A stretch of DNA of 64,000 nt from Blautia schinkii DSM 10518 (GTDB lineage: Bacteria; Bacillota; Clostridia; Lachnospirales; Lachnospiraceae). Below, piece after piece: positions 9,377-17,533 of the stretch (positions within the stretch are counted from its first letter, which is position 1; every line of letters starts with the position of its first letter). The translations under genes were made by a program, and so were the position numbers. The stretch is taken from the NCBI GenBank assembly GCA_000702025.1, contig JNKJ01000003.1, positions 124,001-188,000 of the forward strand, in the 5' to 3' direction. Below the pieces are notes generated by a model. That model did not search any database, was not told the origin of the DNA, and saw nothing but the letters and a program-made list of their open reading frames with translations.

Positions 9377-10006
9377 TCATCCCACATGATTTAGAACACC
9401 ATTCTCCAACTTCAACACAACATCAGCGTTTTGGGCAAGCACAGGCGAATGCGTAACAATAACCACACACCCCTGCAAAGGTCCATGGGCATATTGTATC
9501 AGTAAATCAAAGATTGCGGCCGCATTTTCTTCGTCAAGATTTCCTGTAGGCTCGTCCGCCAATAACAACGAGGAATCGCAAATTAACGCGCGTGCTATGG
9601 CAACCCTTTGCTGCTGCCCTCCCGACAGCTTCAGAACATTACGTTTGGCAATCTCACAATTCAATCCAACCTTCTCCAAAACAGGCAGCGCACTAAGCGG
9701 AGATACCAGTTTTAGGTTTTCCTCTGCTGTCAGATAGTCGATCAGATTGTAGCTTTGAAAAATAAAAGCCACATCCTTTTTTCGATATTCAGGTAAGTCT
9801 TTTTTCATCAAAGATTTCCCATTAAACCGGACGTTCCCGGAAGCCGGCATATCCAGTCCTCCCATGATGGACAGCAGGGTTGACTTTCCGCAGCCAGAAC
9901 TGCCTACTATGGCATAAACACGGCCCGGACTGAAAGTGGCGTTTACGTTCCTCAATATGGATGTTCCCGATTGATATGAATAATTGATATTCTGTAATTC
10001 CAGCAT
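9377..10006 (-). CDS. ABC transporter ATPase (MacB/LolD-like)
   Basis: This is a complete nucleotide-binding subunit of 209 residues: Walker A GSSGCGKST, Q-loop FQSYNLIDYL, signature LSGGQQQR, Walker B LLLADEPTGNLD and the switch histidine in VIVTHSP. The sequence is typical of ATPases that partner FtsX/MacB-type permeases in peptide or lipid export and antimicrobial resistance. It follows two permease genes on the same strand, the nearer of which is frameshifted. Confidence 0.92.
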   Translation of the reverse strand: MLELQNINYSYQSGTSILRNVNATFSPGRVYAIVGSSGCGKSTLLSIMGGLDMPASGNVRFNGKSLMKKDLPEYRKKDVAFIFQSYNLIDYLTAEENLKLVSPLSALPVLEKVGLNCEIAKRNVLKLSGGQQQRVAIARALICDSSLLLADEPTGNLDEENAAAIFDLLIQYAHGPLQGCVVIVTHSPVLAQNADVVLKLENGVLNHVG

Positions 10007-10018
10007 ATTTACATTCTC

Positions 10019-11381
10019 CTAACTTATAGATTTCAAATTTTCGTTTGGCTCTTTTTGCAAAACAGGAAGCTCCGCTGTTATCACCGAAGCGGGAATCAGC
10101 AATAATCCAAATAAAAGAAGGATTCCCGCCGCATCCAACGAGATAGATGCTCCGCTGTTTTCAATTTCGTCTTTACGCATTCCGTTGTCAGATTCTTCTG
10201 CCGCAGACTGCTCCTGTTCATCATCTTGATCAACGGCTGCTGAAACAATATAATCTCCGGCCTCGTGTACGATTCCTCCGCTTATGCCAAAGGCAATGAC
10301 CATGGCAATAACAGCGGCAATCAAAACCTCACAGAACACAGCCTCTTGACAGCCCCAAACTCATCATGATTCCAATTTCCTGCTTTCGCTGTTTTACGCT
10401 ATGGGAAAGCAGGCAATATATCAAGGTGATGCACCCAAGAATCATACAAATCAAAATAATCCGAAGCAGGTTTGACAGAGAACTAAGCGACCCGATCATC
10501 CCATCATAATGATCCAGATCAGAAACAATATTATCCGGCTGCCCTGCAGGCCAATCCAGATTTTTGATTTCCTTGATCACAACGGCTAAATCCGATGCCG
10601 AAGCAGCGCTGAAAGCAGCTTGGCAGAAAAAGCGCTGCGACTTCGGATTCCATACCGAAGAATAGGTGTGCAAATCAATATAGCAGTAATTCTCATATAA
10701 CTGATGGGAAAGATGCATACCTTTCATATCACCCTCTCCCTGGGATTCAAAAATACCTATGATCTCTGCTTGTATTATACCGGTATTCATATGGCTTGTA
10801 TCATATCCCATATTTTCCATATCCTCAACAATTGCCTGCGAAAACTTCATCTGTATGGTATCTCCAAGCCGCAGAAAATTTCTGTCTGCCAATTCTTTGT
10901 GTATTAAAATCTTGCCTTCATCGCTATCCTCAATATGCCTGCCCGAAATAAGGGAGAAAGTACCATTTGAAAATAATTCGTCAGAATCAGACGTCACATT
11001 ACTGACAAGCGTACCCGCGTGTTCAAATCCCGGGCTTACAAAACAGTTATCCCCATCTGTTTTCACAGACAGCGGTTTTCCGCCGTCATTTGCAAATTCC
11101 ACAGGAGTTGCGTTGGAAATTAAGCGGTAAGCAGCGATATCATCCCGGTGTGAAATCTCAGCTATTCTTTCCAGCGTCAAAGAACCCGGTGCATGATGAG
11201 CGTTTACAATAAACTCCCTGCTAAAATTATTTTCCATTTGCTCAATGGCAGCATTGGCGTACGCGGCAACAGAAACAACAGTGAGTATCAATATAAAAAT
11301 TGTGGACAGCAGCAGAATCAGAAGAATACTCCTGTTCTTTTTCTTTATCATATATCGGCTTGCACATTTTATAAAATTCAT
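10019..11381 (-). pseudogene. FtsX/MacB-like ABC permease, frameshifted
   Basis: The gene starts at ATG 11381 (GAGGA 8-9 nt upstream) and runs in one frame to a premature TGA near 10337. That first part covers the N-terminal helix, the large extracytoplasmic domain and the start of the FtsX domain (KQRKQEIGIMMSLGLSRG). The rest of the FtsX domain continues in another frame (FCEVLIAAVIAMVIAFG) to 10019. Removing one G around 10341-10344 restores an uninterrupted reading, SRAVFCEVLIAA. This fits a single-base insertion, or a sequencing error in a GG run. The adjacent permease (11393-12661) is intact. A split translation product is unlikely to work as a transporter, so exporter function may be lost. 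Confidence 0.8.
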
Positions 11382-11392
11382 AGATATTTTCC

Positions 11393-12661
11393 TCAATTGT
11401 TTCTCTCAAAAATCACTCTCGGCGCTGCGTACAAAATCCGGACACCGGATACCCATATGGATATGATCAGCAAACAGACATTTATAATAATGATTTGCAC
11501 AATCGTCACGGTTTGGATACTGCTAACCGATATACTGCCTACGGTAAACAGTTCACTGGATATGAAGTAATTACTTATAAAATATGCAGAGGCTATTGAT
11601 ATTCCCGCCGGTATGAATGCCTCAATCATGTGCTGCAATACAATTCTGCTTTTATCAAAGCCAAGGGAAAGCAATATTCCTATTTCTTTTGCCCGCATTT
11701 TAGTTTGCAGCATTAAGACAAGCGTAATCACAATAAAGCCTGCGAGGATGATCACTGCGGTCAAAACTGAAAACTGACTTGATACAGCCTTAACGGAATC
11801 AACGTCTATTACCGAATCATCCGCTTCATTAAATAGTGAATATTTATTCCAATCGATATCCAGCTTTTGTACCTGGGTACAGATAGCGGTAAGCTTATCC
11901 GGCTGGTCCACGAAAAATCCTCCGCTGATGGTTCCTTGTTTCCCATCATCTAAAGCAACTGCTGTGTCATAATCAACATAAATAAAATTTTCTCTTAATT
12001 CTGATGGAGATAAATCCGTCTCATCCGTTTCCTCCGAGATTTCATATATACCGGACAGGACAACCTCTATTCCGGATGTATCGCCCGACTTTATGATTTT
12101 CAGCTTATCACCTACATCTAAATTGTTCTGTTTTGCAAATTGGATACTTACCATTGCATCACGCTTGGAATCTGAAGTGATATGTTTTCCCGCGGCTAAT
12201 TTTATACTTGTACCTAAATATAAATCAGAATCCGACACTCCCCTTATGGGAGCGGCATCGGACTGCCCCACCGGAATGTTGTAAGCAACCAAATCCAGTG
12301 GACTGCCGTTTTTATCGAATATGTTACCCGATAAAAAAGCATAATGGACTGCATATGCATTTACCCCGTCAACGCTCATTATTTTTTCAATCACTTCGTC
12401 GGTTATCAAATGGGGTACAGACAAATAACTGATCGCACTTCCTTCCACTATGACAGATTCCGGGTCTGTCTCATATTTCGAATCCAAATAAAAACCATCC
12501 GGCTGCTTTTGTTTCAAATCCTCTAAAGCCTCACTGGCGGTTTGCCGAACGGAAATGATAGTAAACGCCATTACATTTGTTACAAAAAACACGATTAGAA
12601 TCAAAAAGGCTCGTGATTTTTTTCGTGCTAAATATTTCGCCGCTAACACTACGCTGTTCAT
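11393..12661 (-). CDS. FtsX/MacB-like ABC transporter permease
   Basis: This 422-residue permease has an N-terminal helix (AFLILIVFFVTNVMAFTII), a MacB-type periplasmic domain of about 250 residues and three C-terminal helices in an FtsX domain (AKEIGILLSLGFDKSRIV). Its start has a good ribosome site (GGAGAGAG). It is the first gene of a leftward set: this permease, the frameshifted permease, the ATPase, then the two-component pair. MacB-like systems export antimicrobial peptides or signals, or move lipids; the substrate is unknown. Confidence 0.9.
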   Translation of the reverse strand: MNSVVLAAKYLARKKSRAFLILIVFFVTNVMAFTIISVRQTASEALEDLKQKQPDGFYLDSKYETDPESVIVEGSAISYLSVPHLITDEVIEKIMSVDGVNAYAVHYAFLSGNIFDKNGSPLDLVAYNIPVGQSDAAPIRGVSDSDLYLGTSIKLAAGKHITSDSKRDAMVSIQFAKQNNLDVGDKLKIIKSGDTSGIEVVLSGIYEISEETDETDLSPSELRENFIYVDYDTAVALDDGKQGTISGGFFVDQPDKLTAICTQVQKLDIDWNKYSLFNEADDSVIDVDSVKAVSSQFSVLTAVIILAGFIVITLVLMLQTKMRAKEIGILLSLGFDKSRIVLQHMIEAFIPAGISIASAYFISNYFISSELFTVGSISVSSIQTVTIVQIIIINVCLLIISIWVSGVRILYAAPRVIFERNN

Positions 12662-12830
12662 GTATTCTCTCTCCTTTTCATATATAATTTTTATTCTGAG
12701 ATTACAATAACAGCAAAAAGTATAGAAAAAATATGGAAAAGGTATGAAATTGGTATTGATTTTTATAAGGACTTGGTTTTTATATGGAACTGATTTTTAT
12801 GTGGAATTTATTTTTATGTAGAATTTATTT

Positions 12831-13013
12831 TCAACTTTGCCTGTCGTTTTTATATGTATCATCTTGACAAGAACATCTTTCGTAATGAATCCCTGTCATA
12901 GCCAGATCAATCCTCTGTTCAACAATCTCAACTACCTTCTCTTCCGGCAGCTTATCAAAGGTGTAATACTTCCCGCCGATACGTATCCGCGGCACTATCT
13001 CCATCTTATTCAT
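12831..13013 (-). CDS. small conserved-looking protein next to recombinase
   Basis: This 60-residue protein starts at ATG 13013, chosen because GAGGAGGTG lies 6 nt upstream; the frame itself is open to 13088. The core (IVPRIRIGGKYYTFDKLPEE) resembles short hypothetical proteins often seen beside phage-like recombinases in Lachnospiraceae. There is a Cys pair near the C-terminus (RCSC). No function is known. It is divergent from the serine recombinase at 13219. Confidence 0.6.
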   Translation of the reverse strand: MNKMEIVPRIRIGGKYYTFDKLPEEKVVEIVEQRIDLAMTGIHYERCSCQDDTYKNDRQS

Positions 13014-13218
13014 ACCAACACCTCCTCTGCCTATATTATGAAACAGACAGAAATTGGTTCCTGAACAGCCTAGGGATTTCGGTTCCAAATCAGCTTTCGG
13101 ATTTTGGATTTTGATTAGCTTCCTGATTTTTGATTCTATTCAGTTTACTTCTTTTAGGCCCTGATTAAGGATAGCATTTTTCCCGTCTCTCACTAATACA
13201 TTAGAACGGGGTGATTTG

Positions 13219-14676
13219 ATGCAGCAAAAAGAATGCCAGCAAGAAGAATATCAGCCAAACGCATCCTATAACAAAAAAACAGGCGCCTTATATATCCGCG
13301 TCTCCACCCACGACCAGGATGACCTGTCTCCTGACGCGCAGAAACGGCTTTTGCTGGAATATGCAGAAAAGAACAAGATTTTCATCCCGGATCAATTCAT
13401 CTTTGTGGAAAGCGTATCCGGCCGCAATGTAAAAAAGCGCCTTGAATTTCAGCGCATGATATCCATGGCAAAATCCCCCGAGCATCCCTTTTCCATCATA
13501 CTTGTATGGAAATACAGCCGTTTTGCCAGAAACCAGGAAGAATCCATTGTATATAAAAGCATGTTAAAACGGGACAATGTAGAGGTCATCAGCGTCTCGG
13601 AGCCTGTCATAGACGGCCCCTTCGGGAGCCTGATCGAACGGATCATAGAGTGGATGGATGAATATTATTCCATCCGGCTTTCCGGAGAAGTGATGCGGGG
13701 AATGAAAGAAAAAGCCCTTAAACATGGCTATCAAACAACGCCGCCCCTTGGTTATAAGGCTGTGGGAAACGGCCGCCCCTTTGTGATTGCAGAAGAAGAA
13801 TTTAAAATCGTATCCTTTATTTTTTCCCAATATGACGACTATTCACAGGATTGCACCGCAATCGCAAGAAAATGCAACGACCTGGGATATCGCACGAAGC
13901 GGGGCAATCTGTTTGAGAAGCGAACCATAGAATATATCCTCCGCAACCCCTTTTATGTTGGAACCGTAAACTGGAACGGCCAAAGCTTTGAGGGCACTCA
14001 TGAAGTACGTTACACAAAAGAACAGCTTGCCAGCCGTCTGAAGCTTATGGACGCCAGGAAACGTCCAAGCAATCACAGAAATATCTCTACATGTAAACAT
14101 TGGCTTTCCGGTTTAATAAAATGCTCCGTCTGCGGCGCAACTCTGGCATACTCCGGCACTGCTGCCGCCCCGGTATTCCAATGCTGGAAATACGCCAAAG
14201 GCATCCACAAAACCTCCGTCAGCATCTCCGTTAATAAAATGGAGAATCTTGTAATGGAATATTTCCGGGAAATTTTAAAGGGAAAAGACCTTCGTTATAT
14301 CAAAAAAAATCCGCCTAAAAAGGCAGATAACAGATTAGAAATACTACAGCAGGAATTATCCCGCATAACCACCAGAGAACAGCGAATCAAAGCAGCTTAT
14401 GAGAACGAAATTGACACCCTGGAGGAATACCGGGATAATAAACTGCGCCTGAAAAAACAGCGTAATGCCATACTGGAGGAGATTACTTCTCTGCAGAATG
14501 AGCCGCCCGAACTATCCAAAGATAATGTCCTCCCCCGCATACAGTCCGTATATGATATCCTCCAAAATCCCGATGTCAGCTATGAAACCAAAGGAAATTT
14601 TATACGGACTGTAGTGAATGAAATTGTTGTTGATAAAGTAAAAGGGAAGGTATATTTTGATATGATCATATCTTAA
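13219..14676 (+). CDS. large serine recombinase
   Basis: The protein has about 485 residues. The resolvase catalytic domain (GALYIRVSTHDQ) places the nucleophilic serine near residue 29, with arginines in WKYSRFARNQEE. A recombinase domain follows (GYKAVGNGRPFVI, then NPFYVGTVNWNG), then a zinc ribbon (KCSVCGATLAYSG...FQCWKY) and a long coiled coil around residues 370-430. Such enzymes integrate and excise phages and integrative elements, or excise elements interrupting sporulation genes. The start is the ATG at 13219 with GGGGTG upstream. It sits directly 5' of a tRNA-Ala gene and 1 kb from a truncated manganese catalase gene, yet no phage or conjugation genes are nearby, so its element is unclear or decayed. 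Confidence 0.92.
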   Translation: MQQKECQQEEYQPNASYNKKTGALYIRVSTHDQDDLSPDAQKRLLLEYAEKNKIFIPDQFIFVESVSGRNVKKRLEFQRMISMAKSPEHPFSIILVWKYSRFARNQEESIVYKSMLKRDNVEVISVSEPVIDGPFGSLIERIIEWMDEYYSIRLSGEVMRGMKEKALKHGYQTTPPLGYKAVGNGRPFVIAEEEFKIVSFIFSQYDDYSQDCTAIARKCNDLGYRTKRGNLFEKRTIEYILRNPFYVGTVNWNGQSFEGTHEVRYTKEQLASRLKLMDARKRPSNHRNISTCKHWLSGLIKCSVCGATLAYSGTAAAPVFQCWKYAKGIHKTSVSISVNKMENLVMEYFREILKGKDLRYIKKNPPKKADNRLEILQQELSRITTREQRIKAAYENEIDTLEEYRDNKLRLKKQRNAILEEITSLQNEPPELSKDNVLPRIQSVYDILQNPDVSYETKGNFIRTVVNEIVVDKVKGKVYFDMIIS

Positions 14677-14682
14677 TTTTGT

Positions 14683-14710
14683 TTGACATCCGGCGCCATT
14701 GTGCTATACT
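14683..14710 (+). promoter_or_regulatory. promoter of tRNA-Ala(CGC)
   Basis: TTGACA at 14683-14688, a 16-nt spacer and TATACT at 14705-14710 lie immediately upstream of the tRNA. The -35 box begins 7 bp after the recombinase stop codon. Confidence 0.75.
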
Positions 14711-14718
14711 AAACCCAT

Positions 14719-14791
14719 GGGGCATTAGCGCAGCTGGGAGCGCGCCACATCCGCAATGTGGAGGCCACGGGTTCGAATCCCGTATGCTCCA
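14719..14791 (+). tRNA. tRNA-Ala (anticodon CGC), with C33
   Basis: The 73-nt gene folds into a full cloverleaf: acceptor GGGGCAT/ATGCTCC, D stem GCGC/GCGC, anticodon stem CCACA/TGTGG, T stem ACGGG/CCCGT with loop TTCGAAT. The G3-U70 wobble and A73 identify alanine. The anticodon loop is TCCGCAA, giving anticodon CGC but with C instead of the near-universal U at position 33. CCA is not encoded. The gene has its own promoter and terminator. It differs at only 6 of 73 positions from the second tRNA-Ala at 16300. Confidence 0.88.
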
Positions 14792-14796
14792 CGCGG

Positions 14797-14823
14797 AAAG
14801 CCTTGTAAATCAAGGCTTTTTTT
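14797..14823 (+). terminator. terminator after tRNA-Ala(CGC)
   Basis: AAAGCCTTG at 14797-14805 pairs with CAAGGCTTT at 14811-14819 around a 5-nt loop and is followed by more Ts, starting 6 nt after the tRNA. Confidence 0.85.
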
Positions 14824-14907
14824 GATGCTTAATATCGAACAGCGCAGCATGCTGAATCCTTTTCAGATGTTTTGGGGACTTCGAAAATTCTTGTCTCCTA
14901 CACATTG

Positions 14908-15117
14908 TCAAGCGTACAGCAAACGTCCCTTTGGCTCGGGAATGTCATACCCTACTTCTTTTGCGGTTTCAATCCATTCAGAAATAATGATTTCCGCATT
15001 CTCTAGTGCCTCAATTGCTGTTTTACCATCGGCCATACATCCAGGGAGCTCCGGAACCTCAACAATAAATCTCCCATCTGCCTCTGACCAATATATAATA
15101 CGTTCATATTTATGCAT
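14908..15117 (-). CDS. hicB: HicB-family antitoxin
   Basis: This 69-residue protein has the HicB fold signature (FIVEVPELPGCMADGKTAIEA followed by an ISEWIE helix). HicB neutralises the HicA mRNA interferase. It lacks the longer C-terminal DNA-binding domain of larger HicB proteins, so repression of the operon may be weak or done by another factor. It lies 3 bp downstream of hicA on the same strand. Confidence 0.85.
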   Translation of the reverse strand: MHKYERIIYWSEADGRFIVEVPELPGCMADGKTAIEALENAEIIISEWIETAKEVGYDIPEPKGRLLYA

Positions 15118-15120
15118 ACT

Positions 15121-15369
15121 CTACACCTCCATTTGATATTTCAGGATAATGTTTCTGATTTGCTTCACTTGATACGGTTTAGCCATATTCCCGGCTGGCT
15201 GGATATTGATAATTTCGTCAATTCCCTCTTTCCAATATATGAAATGGTCGCCCTTGATTCGGCATTGGAATCCTAATACTTCCAATATTTTTTGCAAATC
15301 TTTAAATTTTATGTTGCGGTCGTTTGTGCCAGCCATGATTAACTGTATTAATTTTTCTATCGTTGCCAT
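15121..15369 (-). CDS. hicA: HicA-family toxin (mRNA interferase)
   Basis: The protein has 82 residues. The start is ATG 15369, behind AAAGGAGAT; the frame is open further to 15402. It shows a HicA double-stranded-RNA-binding-like fold with LEVLGFQCRIKGDHFIYWKE, where the histidine of GDHF is the expected catalytic residue, and a C-terminal region with AKPYQVKQIRNII. HicA cleaves mRNA until bound by HicB. The hicA-hicB order and a good promoter upstream suggest a complete, active module. It sits between two tRNA-Ala genes, a typical accessory location. Confidence 0.85.
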   Translation of the reverse strand: MATIEKLIQLIMAGTNDRNIKFKDLQKILEVLGFQCRIKGDHFIYWKEGIDEIINIQPAGNMAKPYQVKQIRNIILKYQMEV

Positions 15370-15408
15370 CCTGGTATCTCCTTTCTTTTGACACCAATTC
15401 ACAGTTCT

Positions 15409-15437
15409 ATACTAACAATATCTTCAGCATATTTCAA
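15409..15437 (-). promoter_or_regulatory. promoter of hicAB
   Basis: On the minus strand, TTGAAA (complement of 15432-15437) and TAGTAT (complement of 15409-15414) are separated by 17 nt, about 40 nt upstream of the hicA start. Confidence 0.6.
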
Positions 15438-15620
15438 TGGATTTCTTATACTTTTTATTTATAACAAATACTTAGATTATTTCCCAAAACCAAGTAATTA
15501 CAACGAAAAATTTTGGGTTGCATTATACTTATAAGTTGATTCCATTTAGGCGCACCTTTAAATGCACTCTGATACCCTCCTTTGAAGATTAATGTATTCT
15601 TTTCACTTATTGCAAGTTAG

Positions 15621-16184
15621 CTTAATAGGTTACTGCAATACGGCGGACCTGACGGAGAAATCAGCGCCTCCATGCGTTATCTCTCCCAAAGATTCACCAT
15701 GCCGAATCGTATGGCTACAGCCGTTCTTAATGACATCGGCACCGAAGAGTTGGCCCATATGGAAATGGTAGCTACCATCGTGCATCAGCTTACCAGGGAC
15801 CTCTCCATGGAAGAGATTGAGAAGTCCGGATTTGGCCCATATTATATCGACCACGGTGTAGGTACCTGGCCTCAGGCAGCAGCCGGAATCCCATTTAACG
15901 CCTGTGAATTCCAGGTAAAAGGCGACCCGATTACAGACCTTCACGAAGACCTCGCTGCAGAGCAGAAAGCCCGCTCCACCTACGACAATATCCTCCGCGT
16001 TGTCAGAGATATACCGGAAATAGCAGACCCGATCAAATTCCTCCGCGCACGTGAAGTAGTACACTTCCAGCGTTTCGGTGAAGCACTTTTATCTGTCCAG
16101 GATCAGCTTGATGCAAAGAACTTCTATGCATTTAACCCAAGCTTTGACAATCCGTGCAAAGCAAGCTGTGAGAACTGCAGATAA
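15621..16184 (+). pseudogene. cotJC: manganese catalase (CotJC family), 5'-truncated
   Basis: The coding sequence is clear from LLQYGGPDGEISASMRYLSQ (about 15630) to the stop at 16184. It carries the ferritin-like Mn ligands of the family (IGTEELAHMEM, EQKARSTYDN, REVVHFQRFGE). Manganese catalases and CotJC normally start about 30-35 residues earlier; here a stop (TAG, 15618-15620) interrupts the frame and the upstream DNA is unrelated. The first internal ATG (15672) has only a weak, distant GGAG. The missing segment contains the first metal-ligand helix, so the remnant should be inactive. CotJC is a spore-coat protein in Bacillus and Clostridia. The break lies beside HicAB and near a serine recombinase, so an insertion or excision event is a plausible cause. 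Confidence 0.8.
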
Positions 16185-16193
16185 ACATCGTCC

Positions 16194-16230
16194 ATTCCCC
16201 GCCCATTTGAATGAAGGGCGGGGAATTTTG
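16194..16230 (+). terminator. terminator of the catalase gene
   Basis: ATTCCCCGCCC (16194-16204) pairs perfectly with GGGCGGGGAAT (16216-16226), followed by TTTGTTTTATTTT, just after the catalase stop codon. Keeping a strong terminator suggests the truncation is recent. Confidence 0.9.
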
Positions 16231-16260
16231 TTTTATTTTGTTATATTTTTCATTTTATTC

Positions 16261-16289
16261 TTCACAATTGAAAATGTCTATGCTATAAT
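16261..16289 (+). promoter_or_regulatory. promoter of tRNA-Ala(GGC)
   Basis: TTCACA (16261-16266), a 17-nt spacer and an exact TATAAT (16284-16289) lie 10 bp before the tRNA. Confidence 0.65.
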
Positions 16290-16299
16290 GTTCTGTAAC

Positions 16300-16372
16300 G
16301 GGGCATTAGCGCAGCTGGGAGCGCGCCACACTGGCAGTGTGGAGGTCACGGGTTCGAGTCCCGTATGCTCCA
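16300..16372 (+). tRNA. tRNA-Ala (anticodon GGC)
   Basis: This is a full 73-nt cloverleaf with acceptor GGGGCAT/ATGCTCC (including G3-U70), anticodon loop CTGGCAG (normal U33, anticodon GGC), T loop TTCGAGT and A73. CCA is not encoded. It is nearly identical to the tRNA-Ala at 14719, so the two form 73-bp direct repeats about 1.6 kb apart. Confidence 0.95.
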
Positions 16373-16383
16373 CTTAGACAAGC

Positions 16384-16414
16384 AAATCCGAACTCTTAGG
16401 TGAGTTCGGATTTT
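16384..16414 (+). terminator. terminator after tRNA-Ala(GGC)
   Basis: AAATCCGAACTC (16384-16395) and GAGTTCGGATTT (16402-16413) form a perfect 12-bp stem with a 6-nt loop and a short T tail. It may also serve leftward transcription from the kinase gene ending at 16442. Confidence 0.8.
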
Positions 16415-16441
16415 GTACATTTTCCTCTATATAAACTATTC

Positions 16442-17533
16442 TCACCCCACCACCGGAAACCCGATTTCCATCTCAAACCCTTTCCCCCACTCCGATTTTG
16501 CGCTCAGAGAAATATTCAAGTCATCCGCAACGCCCTTCGCCAGATACAATCCCATCCCCGTAGCCTTTTTGCGCCCATCACCTGAATCTCCGGTAAATCC
16601 CCGTTCAAAAATATACGGAAGATCGCAGCTTCGCACGCCAATCCCATTATCCTTGAAAGACAAAACATGCCTCTGCTCTGCCTCTTTCATTTCAACCACA
16701 AGCTTGGGGCAGCGTCCTGATTTTGCATATTCTGAGCCTGTACACTTTGGTTCTATACGCTTTGGTTCTATACACTCTTGTCCTGTACACTCCACCCCCG
16801 CGTACTTAATCGAATTGCTAACAAGCTGGCTGAGCACGAAAGCCAGGCCTCTCCTGTCCGTACATACCGTAACATCCATAAGCCGGACAATCACCTCCAT
16901 CCCTTTTTCTTCCAGCAAAGGGCGGTAATCTTCCAGCACATCATCAAGACAATCCCGCACATAAAGATGCTCAAACAAGTAATCCTTGCGCACCCCTTTA
17001 AGGCGCGCGTAGAAAAGCATCTGGTTGGTATATTCCTGCATACGGTTTCGGATATAATCCAATTTAAACGAAACACTTTCCGGAATCTCATCCTTACGAT
17101 TATCAAGAAGAAATGTGAGCAGTGAAATCGGCATCTTTGTCTCGTGTGCCCAAGATTCCACATACTCCTCATAGTCCGATACACGGGTCAGTAACTGATT
17201 CACATCCTCCTGTTTTTCCCGAAGCACCTGTCCCAATAAACGGATTTCATTTTTCTCGGCATCGCTGCACAGTTTAAGAAGCGCTTCCTCCTCAAATTCG
17301 TCCGGGCTGTTGATAAACCGCTCAAATGCCCTGGCCTTCCTGCGCTCATGACGGACAACCACAAGGAAAACAGCGGCAAACATCAGCACGGAAATAAGTG
17401 CCAAGGCAGTCAGCACAGCATAAAACGCCTGTATATCTGCAATCCAAAGAAATAATGCCGCAAGCAGATCCACACCCACCAAAAGAAAAAACCATGGTGC
17501 ATATCGTTGTAAGCTTTTCCAGTTATCCTTCAT
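16442..17533 (-). CDS. BceS-like intramembrane-sensing histidine kinase
   Basis: The kinase has 363 residues and two N-terminal helices with almost no extracytoplasmic loop (FFLLVGVDLLAALFLWI and ISVLMFAAVFLVVVRH). It has the atypical phospho-acceptor region of BceS/GraS kinases (ESWAHETKMPISLL) and an HATPase ending GMGLYLAKGVADDL. In this family the kinase senses flux through its BceAB transporter rather than the peptide itself. An in-frame stretch of four to five 5-residue repeats (ECTGQ, ECIEP, KRIEP, KCTGS) sits in the HATPase domain between SIKYAG and LVVEMKEA, where kinases of this type normally have a short loop. The start overlaps the regulator stop by 11 bp, implying coupled translation. 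Confidence 0.92.
   Translation of the reverse strand: MKDNWKSLQRYAPWFFLLVGVDLLAALFLWIADIQAFYAVLTALALISVLMFAAVFLVVVRHERRKARAFERFINSPDEFEEEALLKLCSDAEKNEIRLLGQVLREKQEDVNQLLTRVSDYEEYVESWAHETKMPISLLTFLLDNRKDEIPESVSFKLDYIRNRMQEYTNQMLFYARLKGVRKDYLFEHLYVRDCLDDVLEDYRPLLEEKGMEVIVRLMDVTVCTDRRGLAFVLSQLVSNSIKYAGVECTGQECIEPKRIEPKCTGSEYAKSGRCPKLVVEMKEAEQRHVLSFKDNGIGVRSCDLPYIFERGFTGDSGDGRKKATGMGLYLAKGVADDLNISLSAKSEWGKGFEMEIGFPVVG
16734..16793. repeat. 15-bp tandem repeat inside the BceS-like kinase gene
   Basis: Four imperfect 15-bp units run from 16734 to 16793 (for example GGTTCTATACGCTTT and GGTTCTATACACTCT). Because the unit is five codons long, changes in copy number keep the frame and lengthen or shorten a loop of the ATP-binding domain. 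Confidence 0.8.

Noticed and set aside
10329-10350. Programmed ribosomal frameshift in the permease
   Set aside because: There is no slippery heptamer or downstream pseudoknot, and no reason for programmed shifting in this family; a simple one-base indel explains it.
15630-16064. 144-codon frame on the minus strand
   Set aside because: It is the antisense shadow of the catalase coding sequence, whose plus-strand product is clearly homologous.
14719-16372. The two tRNA-Ala genes as attL and attR of an integrated element
   Set aside because: Large serine recombinases use short cores, and the repeats are complete functional tRNAs with different anticodons and their own promoters. They are more likely ordinary paralogs, although homologous recombination remains possible.
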